From Diphasiastrum complanatum (taxonomy: Eukaryota > Streptophyta > Lycopodiopsida > Lycopodiales > Lycopodiaceae): a stretch of DNA of 64,000 nt. The stretch is taken from contig CM055098.1 in the NCBI GenBank assembly GCA_029204225.1, forward strand, positions 56,380,901 to 56,444,900, read 5' to 3'. Shown one piece after another: positions 11,501 through 20,500 of this stretch (the first letter of the stretch is position 1; every line of letters starts with the position of its first letter). Under the pieces are notes generated by a model. That model was given only the letters and a program-made list of their open reading frames with translations, had not been told where the DNA came from and did no database searches. The position numbers were made by a program, and so were the translations under genes.

Positions 11501-14500
11501 CATTATGAATTCAAAGTTATGCCGTTCGGATTAACTAATGCTCCTGCCACTTTTCAAACTCTTATGAATCAAATTTTTGAACCTTACCTTTATTTGTTTG
11601 TGTTGGTATTCTTTGACGACATCCTGATATATAGCAGGAACATGGAAGAGCATGCAAAACATTTGGATACAGTTTTAAGTATTCTTCGAGAATACAAGTT
11701 GTTTGCAAAGATAACCAAATGTGAATTTGCTCAAGATGAGGTGGAATACTTGGGACATATTGTGTCCAAGGAGGGAATCAAGGTGGACCAAAAGAAGATT
11801 GAGGCAATCAAGAATTGGAATTCACCTAACAACATCCGAGAATTGAGAGGATTCCTGGGTTTAGCATCTTATTATAGAAGATTCATTCAGGACTTCTCAA
11901 AAGTGGCAGCACCACTTACCCATCTTCTGAGAAAGGACAAGTTTGAATGGAATGAGAAAACTCAGATGGCTTTCTGTCGGAATATCAATCCACACTCTAG
12001 AGAGAACTATCAAACAGGGCGGATAGCTCAGTGGTAGAGCATCCCATCCGGTATGAGGGAGGTCCTGGGTTCGAATCCTAGTATGTCCATCCATATTATG
12101 ATTTATGGATTTCTAACATGGTATCAGAGCCAAGTTAGACCTAACAGTTCATGGTGTCAAAAGCCATGGTTAGGTGGCCCAAGTTGTGGGGTAGGTGACA
12201 ACTAGGACCCCAACCAAGTGTGGCTTGAGGGGGGGTGTTGGAATATCAATCCACACTCTAGAGAGAACTATCGAACAGGGCGGATGGCTCAGTGGTAGAG
12301 CATCCCATCCGGTATGAAGGAGGTCCTGGGTTCGAATCCTAGTCTGTCCATCCATATTATGATTTATGGATTTCTAACACTTTCGAAGCTCTTAAGGAAT
12401 CGTTCGTAACAACTCCGTTACTAGTGCAACCCAATTTCAACTTACCTTTCATGGTTACAGTGGACGCCAATGACACAGGATTGGGAGCTATTTTGAGCCA
12501 ATCAGATGGAGTCATTGCTTATGAAAGTAGAAAACTCACTGATAAGGAAGCGTCATATCCTACTCATGATAAGGAGATGCTGGCAATTGTGCATGCTCTT
12601 AAGAAATGGTGAGACTGTTTATATGGTTCTAAATTCTTGATTAAAAGTGACCATCATAGTCTGAAATATTTCTTGAGCCAAAAGCAATTGAATGACAAGC
12701 AGAAGAGATGGTTATCACAGGTTCAATCTTATGATTTTAACATTGAATATCTAAAAGGAAAGGACAATGTGGTTGCAGATGCATTATCGAGAATATGGTC
12801 CTTGCAGATGAATGCATCTTCGGAATCTATAGAGGAATATGTGGCATACTTGGTGGAACATCAAAACGAAATTTTGGATCATCCTCTAACGGAAGAGCAC
12901 AGAATGTTGTGGTCAAATTTGAGATTCGGCACAATCTCCGCAATAACTGCATTGAGTGCAGATTGGATAAAAGACATTCAAGCGGAATATATGGAGGATC
13001 CAGACTTGAAAGAGATTTGGGAGGAAACTCAAGTGACCAACTCAGATGTTCATCCCCGTTATAGGAAACAAGGACAAATATTGTTGTATGACAATTCTAG
13101 AGTTGTGCTTGCTCCTAAATCGAAGTTCATTCCGCAAGTGCTATATGAGCTACACTCATCTCCAAGTGCTGGGCATAGTGGAATTTTGAAGACATATCAA
13201 ACCATCCGCAAGCTATTCAAATGGGCTGGTATGAAGAAAGCTATATACACATACGTGCAAGAATGTATTCCTTGTCAAGTGAATAAGGTGGAACATGTTA
13301 AGCAACCAGGCTTATTGCATCCACTATCCATTCCCACGCAGCGTTGGACGAGTATTAGCATGGATTTTAAACCTTCCTTGCCAACAACAACGAGGGGATA
13401 TGAAGAATGTCTTCAAGTTACACGGAATACCAAAAGAGATAGTGAGTGACAAAGATAGTAGATTTATTTCCACTTTCTGGAAGGTCTTAATGGACAAGTT
13501 GGGCACTAAATTGTGCTTAAGTACATAATTTCATCCAGGGCAAACAGAAAGGGTTAACCAGTGGTTGGAGTGTTATTTGCGACATTTTGTTCGGATCATC
13601 ACACAAAGTGGGTCGATTGGTTCTATCTCGCCGAATTTTGTTATAACAGCACTCCACATGTGTCAATCGGTATGACGCCTTTCTTTGCATTATATGCCAT
13701 GAACCATTACAACCCATTAGTGCGGGTTTGTCAGAGGTTGTAGTTCCGGCAGTTGTGGACCAGGTTCAACACATGAATGATATTTTGAGGGCCAATCGAA
13801 AGCACATTAAAGCAGCTCAGATACGAATGAAGCAATATGCTGACCAAAAACGGACTTTCCGTGATTTTGTTGAAGGGGATTATGTATATTTAAGGTTACA
13901 ACCTTATAGATACACTAAGCTGAAGAAAACTCAAAGCGAAAAGTTGGCTCCCAGATTTTATGGACCCTTCAAAATTGTGAAGAAGCTTGGGGAGTTGAAT
14001 TACGAACTGGATCTACCATCAACAACCCGTATGCATCGTGTATTCCATGTATCTCTTCTAAAGAGGAGTTTGGGAGAACACTTATCTGCAACTGTTACTC
14101 TACCACCGTTGGATCATGAGGGTCATATGGTTCTGGAACCAGCCAAAATCGTTGGATATCGGGACAAGGTATTGCAAAATGGGAAGTTAATCAAGAAATA
14201 TCTAATTCATTGGAAGAATCTTCCCGATGAAGACAATTCTTGGGTCAACACCTCCTTCATTCAAAAGTGGCCACGGCTATTACCATGAAGCTGTTGGAAA
14301 CGACATTCTCCATCGATACAATTTGAAATGTATCCCTAGAGCTACTAGGCAGATGCCTTCATTTCAGGACAAAAATGTTTGAGGGGAGTGTCATGTACTT
14401 TTAGTACATCCATGCTTATCAATGCATCAGAATATCCATTGTAAGCTTTGTAGGCCCAAAAGGAGCTATTAGCCTTAAGAACAAGGCGGTTCCCTCTTTA

Positions 14501-17500
14501 GGCCCTTCAAAGTAATTAATAAGGATAATAGGCCACTAAAAGCCCAATGTAGGCTAAATAATGGTTAACAAGGGTTAACTATCCTTCAAGATAGTTATGT
14601 TTAGTTAAGTAAGAGCATTGTCTATAACTAGGCAAGAGACATCATTTTGTGGATCTTTTGGCTCATTTGCAAGTGAGAGCTTCTTGCTTCCTGCTTGTGA
14701 ATGTGAGCCATAGGGATTTCCTTTGCTATGTCTCATGTGCCCTATCCACATGAATCAATGCTCCATTTCCATTGATTGTACTCTTTCTTTCATTGCTAAT
14801 GCAATTCCATTGTGATCTCATTGTTTCTAGCTTTCTATTGATATGCTATCATGAATGTCTTGTTATCTTCTTGCTTCTAGCATTACTTCATTGCTATTGC
14901 TATTAGTTTGGGATTTGCCACATGACATAAAATGACAATTAAGAACCGTTATCCCTTACCTCGGATGAACGGTGCTAAGTATTTCACCAAATTGGACCTT
15001 AGGTCGGGGTACCATCAAATTAGAATACACAAGGGGGATGTTTCCAAAACTGGTTTTTGTTCTAGGTATGGCCATTACGAATTTTTAGTTTTACCCTTTG
15101 GTCTAACTAATGCCCCGGCAACCTTCCAACAGATGATGAACGATAGTCTTCGTCCATATCTAGAGAAGTTTCTCGTGCTATTTTTGGATGATATACTCAT
15201 TTACAATAAGACTCTTGAGGAGCACGAGGCGCATTTGCGTACAGTCTTAGATAATCTAAGGCAGGCAAAGCCTTATGCTAAGGAGTCCAAGTGTGAGTTC
15301 TTTCAGACAAGACTCAAGTACCTAGGACATATCGTTTCCGATCGAGGTCTTGAGATCGATTATGATAAGGTCCAGAAAGTTCGTGATTGGCCTATCCTGA
15401 AAACCATTAGGGAAGTAAAATCTGCTTTAGGCTTCACAGGATTTTTCCATAAATTCATTAAAGACTATGCCTCAACTGCATTGCCTCTAACGAATCTTCT
15501 TAAGGGAGTGAAGAAAGCCAAAAGAAAAACTAAAAAAGGGTAATAAGAAGAAGGCCGGAAGGCGTTCAAAAATCAATCCACCTGTTGTCTGGACTGATGA
15601 ACTTAATCAAAGCTTTGAAGCTTTGAAGATGTTAGTGTCTACAGCCCCTATCTTACACATAGTGGACCCTAGCGGATCTTTCCTGGTGGAAACAGATGCT
15701 AGTGACTATGCGGTGGGTGCAGTCCTTTACCAGGATGGTAGACCTGTGGCTTTCGAAAGCAAGAAGTTGGACCCAGCTCAAAGTACATATTCTACTTATG
15801 AGAAGGAACTTTTTGTTGTCATCCATGCCTTAAAGATCTGGAGATATTATTTGTACGGATCTAAATTCGTGGTTATGATAGATCATGAGTCTCTTAAGTA
15901 TATATGTGATGCCTCGGACCTTAGGGGTCGTAAGGCCCGTTGGTCGGAACTCATTCAAGAGTTCGAATTCGACAATAAGTACCGTCGAGGTACGTCGAAT
16001 TGTGTCGCTAATGCTTTGAGCCGGATTGGAGAGGTTAATCAGTTATGCTTTGCTTAGTTCCAATCCGAGTTGTATCTTTCTCTGCGAGATCTTTGTCGGG
16101 GAGCGATGAGTTTTTCGGTCGTATTTGGCAAGAAGTCCTGGCACGAAGCTCTATTATGAGAAATAATCTTGGAAAGCATGATTCCAAGAAATCTCGCGAA
16201 GAGAAGATACTTGATGATTATTCCATTCGGAATGGTTTACTTTTCCGTAAAAGAAAAGTTTGTGTGCCAGATATCGCGGACATTAGGGCCCAAATCCTGC
16301 ACGAGTGCCACGATAGCCCCAGCGCGGGACACCCTGGTATACAGAGGATACTTGACCTTGTTAAGAAGAATTTTATTGGCCAAAAATGAGAGGTCATGTG
16401 AACAGTGCCAAGTAAATAAAGCAGAAAGACTCAACGCAGCTGGTCTGTTACATCCGTTGGAAATTCCCAGCAAGAAGTGGAAAAGTATTTCCATGGATTT
16501 TGTGGTCAGACTTCCCAAGTCTGGGAAGGGTCACGATGCTATTTGGGTAGTAGTTGACAGGCTAACCAAAATGGCACAGTTTATCCCAACAAAAACTACT
16601 GTCAAAGCTTCTGAACTTGCTCAACTCCTCCTACCCTCGCTCTGATCTGACCCCTACCTACCCGCGTTGTTCCATGTCCCTGTCTGCCCTGTCTAAGTCA
16701 GATCTGACCTACCTTCCCTGCCCCTTGTCTTATCTACGTTGATCCCTATCCCATCTGATCTGATCTATCCCTGTCCCTGTGATCCCTACATAATCCCTGC
16801 TCGCTGATTGCCCTGGCTTATTGGTCTGATTCGCTCTGTCCTGGTCCGCCCTTCTCCTCCACCACTGCCTCTCACTATGGCTCCAACTGCTTCTGCTGTT
16901 CATGATGGGCCAGCGCTGGCTGGTCCAGAACCGACTGGCCAACAAACTGGCTAGTCATTGCCTCATTCTCCAAAGCAAGCCATTGCCATTGACTCGCCTG
17001 TGGTGAATACACCCGTTCCGTTATTATCGTCTGCCGACTCCTACCTTGCCTATCATATCCCTGCGGAACAATTACAACCTAGCAATCTATCCGAATTTGA
17101 ATCTTACAAACAACTATTGACATGATGAAAGTGAAAGGGGTGCAGGATCTTCATTCGCAGCAAGACGTGGAAAGTAAAATCTCGTCTTTGGCAAAGGAAG
17201 TGGAAGAAACTCGTACTTGGGCTTCGGTTCTTAAGCAAGATGGTAATTCCTCTAACCAAGTTCAGCCCTCTTTATTGCATTCTACTTTGGAGAATGTTTT
17301 TACAGAACAAGAGAAAAGAGCCAAGAAGGCTCTTAATATCCGAGTTAGGGGTATTCCTAATGGAAACTGTTAGAGATCCATAAATCATAATATGGATGGA
17401 CAGACTAGGATTCGAACCCAGGACCTCCCTCGTACCAGATGGGATGCTCTACCACTGAGCTATCCCTGCTATTTGATAGTTCTCTCTAGAGTGTGGATTG

Positions 17501-20500
17501 ATATTCCAACACCCACCCTCAAGCCACACATGGTTGGGGTCCTAGCTGTCACCTGCCCCACAACTTGGGCCACCTAACCATGGCTTTGACACCATGAACT
17601 GTTAGGTCTAACTTGGCTCTGATACCATGTTAGAAATCCATAAATCATAATATGGATGGACAGACTAGGATTCGAACCAAGGACCTCCCTCATACCGGAT
17701 GGGATGCTCTACCACTGAGCTATCTGACCTGTTTGATAGTTCTCTCTAGAGTGTGGATTGATATTCCAACACAAGATAATACAAAACTTGGCCCACTGGC
17801 CACGTGCACGTGTGCGGGCCGCGTGTTGGGATCCCACCCCCAACCGCCTAGCCACCCGCTTATCTGCCTGACCCCAAAAAGGGCTGGTACCAGGGGACAG
17901 GAGATAATGTGCAACTGCTTCTTATGAAGAGTAGAGTTTTAAGGCCCCAACTTGCTTATGGGACAATGAGGAGCACTCAGGCACTTTCACGCAGGCGCAC
18001 ACAGCCTGTGTGTGTGGCTTGACCAACAGTCCCGCAACAGAAACAAGGCCCTTGATGAGGCGAAAGACCTCCTTGTTTCTAAACTTTCACAAAATAGTGA
18101 GGGATTTGACACTGCTTGGTGGAAAAAATCTGATGATAAGGTCTTATTCATAAAATTTCGTTCCATTGAACAACGCAATGCTGCTTTAAACCTTCGAGCT
18201 AAGCTCAAAGGTACTTTTATTTTCATGGATGAAGATCTAACACACACACAATGGAAAGCGAGGAAATTGGGCATTCATGAGGCCAATGCTAGGAATCAAA
18301 GAGTGGTTTTTATTCAAGGCAAGCCTAAATTCTACGTTAAGATTTAACAATAGGAAGTCAAAAACTTTCTCATCTCATAAACGCACTTACAATAGATGGT
18401 ATGATGATGAGTGCCTCTCCCTACACAAGCAAGTTGTTCACACTCAATACCATTCTCCCGACACCTTAGCATTTAAACAAAAGGAATACCATAGAATGAC
18501 TTTGCAAAAAAAGACCGCTTACGTTCAGTCTCTAGACAGAAACTCATCGATTCCTTGGACTCCTCTTCTTCCACCTTCTTCTGGAATATGTTTTCTAAAA
18601 CTCATGTAAGCCAGCTCCTATTGCCATCGAATCTTGGATTGAATATGCTGCAAAACTTTATACAGTTGACTCTCCTTCCATCTCTCCCTCACCGCGACCA
18701 TCAGAATTCACCCTTTTCACTCCGTTTTCAACCCCATAAAGCCATTGATGTTGACTCTCTAAGAATGGACTTTCTAAAACCTATCGCCCATATTGTTGCT
18801 CCATACATCTCCCACGTTTTTAACAAATCTATTATTTTTGGCCTTCCCACACCTTGGTGTACTAACCTTTTGCACCCTATACTTAAGGCTGGTGATCCTC
18901 TGAATGTAGACAACTATCACACTATTGTGATCAGCCACACTATGGCTAAGCTCTATGGTTCGGTTATGCAATCCATTATCAGCTCTCATCCGGAGACAGA
19001 GGTGTTATACGCTATGGGATAGGCAGGTTTTAGAGCAGGCAACTCACTCCACAGCTGACCAGATATTCATACTAAGATGTATCATTGAGGCGGCAAAGTC
19101 CAGGAAACAAAGAGTCTATTGCTGCTTTGTGGACTTCCGCAAAGCATTTGATTTTCCGAGACACTTGTTGCTCCAGCGTTTGGCATCTCTTGGTTTCTCA
19201 CAGGAGGTCATTGCTGCTATCATGACATTATATGCCCATTTCCGTGATGGAGATGGATGGTCTTCATATATTCATAGTACGGTTGGAGTAAAGCAGGTGT
19301 CCTTTGTCACCCACCCTCTTTGCTCTATACATTGACGACCTTGAACGGATCATTCGGGAAGAAGGTGGAGATGGCTGTCCTCTAGCAGATATTGTTATCC
19401 CTATCCTTCTTCATGCAAATGATGTGGTTCTATTCTCTAGTACGGCTACAGGACTTCAGCGACATCTGGATGCCTTGTATACTTTCTGTCAGATATGGGG
19501 GCTGATGGTGAACATTGGTAAGACTAAGGTTATGGTGTTCTACACCAACAGACAGCATATGAGAGACACTATGTTCTATTATGATGGACAGCTTCTAGAT
19601 ATAGTGGCATCTTACACATACCTGGGTGTTCTCTTCTCTGGTCCATTGCTTTCCTTTAGACCAGCTGCATTGGTAGGCTCCGCGAGGGGCACTCTGCTCT
19701 TGTTCAAATGGAGAGGTTTTCCTCTACTTATTACGTGCATGACCCTGATACACGTTGTCGCCTTTTCTCTTCGAGTGTTTCTCCAGTTGCACTGTATTCA
19801 GTAGAGACATGGTGTCCAGGCTTATCTAGAGACACTTGGAGTGACATCTCGCGTTTGCAGATTCACATGCTTAGCGGGATGATTCAGGCCAAGCAGTCAG
19901 TTCCTCATGAGATGATTTTGGCGGAGTTTGCTTCTCCTCCACTGATTGTAGAGGCTATTTTTAGGATCATCACATTCATTCACAGAGTCTTACAGCTTGT
20001 TTCTTCCATATACGTGGTAGCGGCTTTACATCTTCTCGCACTTTGGCTAGGCCAAGCAGCGGGCTAAGTCCTCATGGTTTCAGTATGCTTCGGACTTTTT
20101 ACATAGTTGGGGATTATCTATATCTGACCTCCCAAATGGGACTCATGCGTTCATTCGCTAACAGATCTATAGAGCATACATACACACTGTCTGGTCTCAC
20201 CTGGATCCATCACGGGTTAAGCTTCAGTTCTATCACATTCACTTTCTTCACCTTGATGCTTCAGGCATCTCTCTCAAGCGTTGTCTTTTGGCCTCCGCTA
20301 CCGCATTGGTCAGCTTCGGGTCTCTTCTCATCAACTCGCTATTGAGACAAGCAGATACACAGACACGCCACGACCCTTACGGATCTGTCAATGTTGTACA
20401 CTACAGGAGGTTGAGGATGAGTTTCACTTTATTTTCAGATGTCCAACTTACTATGAGATCAGAGGCAGATACCATTGTCTCTATCGGGACATTCCACTCA

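Larger units (their letters stand above)
11975..12379 (+). mobile_element. TRIM retrotransposon with tRNA-like LTRs, copy 1
   Basis: A complete 405-bp terminal-repeat retrotransposon in miniature. It has two 144-bp LTRs (11975-12118, 12236-12379), a 117-bp internal region, a primer site TGGTATCAGAGCC directly after the left LTR and a purine tract GGCTTGAGGGGGGG before the right LTR. A perfect 5-bp target duplication CTTTC flanks it (11970-11974 and 12380-12384). It interrupts the gypsy A RNase H region, whose frame resumes after it. No coding capacity, so it must use proteins supplied by other elements. Confidence 0.93.
11354..14288 (+). pseudogene. Gypsy element A pol (RT-RNase H-integrase-chromodomain)
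   Basis: RT has [22 protein letters not shown] and the catalytic FFDDILIYS. RNase H resumes after the TRIM at about 12385 with [19 protein letters not shown] and ends with VVADALSRI. The integrase zinc region has [20 protein letters not shown] and CIPCQVNK. The first catalytic Asp is in SMDFKPSLP, then a deletion joins to [19 protein letters not shown] (second Asp). The segment with [11 protein letters not shown] (Glu) is in another frame. Residues from 13728 give the C-terminal linker and a chromodomain-like [17 protein letters not shown]. Stops at 12610 and 13527 and frame changes make it dead. Confidence 0.82.
11353..14921 (+). mobile_element. Ty3/gypsy chromovirus-type element A (5' truncated)
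   Basis: Starts inside RT, with no 5' LTR, gag or protease, and continues through RNase H, integrase and chromodomain to a polypurine tract (TTTGAGGGGAG) and a 3' LTR at 14389. It is interrupted by a TRIM at 11975-12379. The left junction abuts a truncated LINE; the right abuts RT sequence of a different gypsy family. Confidence 0.8.

Noticed and set aside
12017-12350. Two tRNA genes.
   Set aside because: Both lie at the same position inside TRIM LTRs and have a degenerate anticodon arm; annotated as tRNA-like LTR sequence instead.
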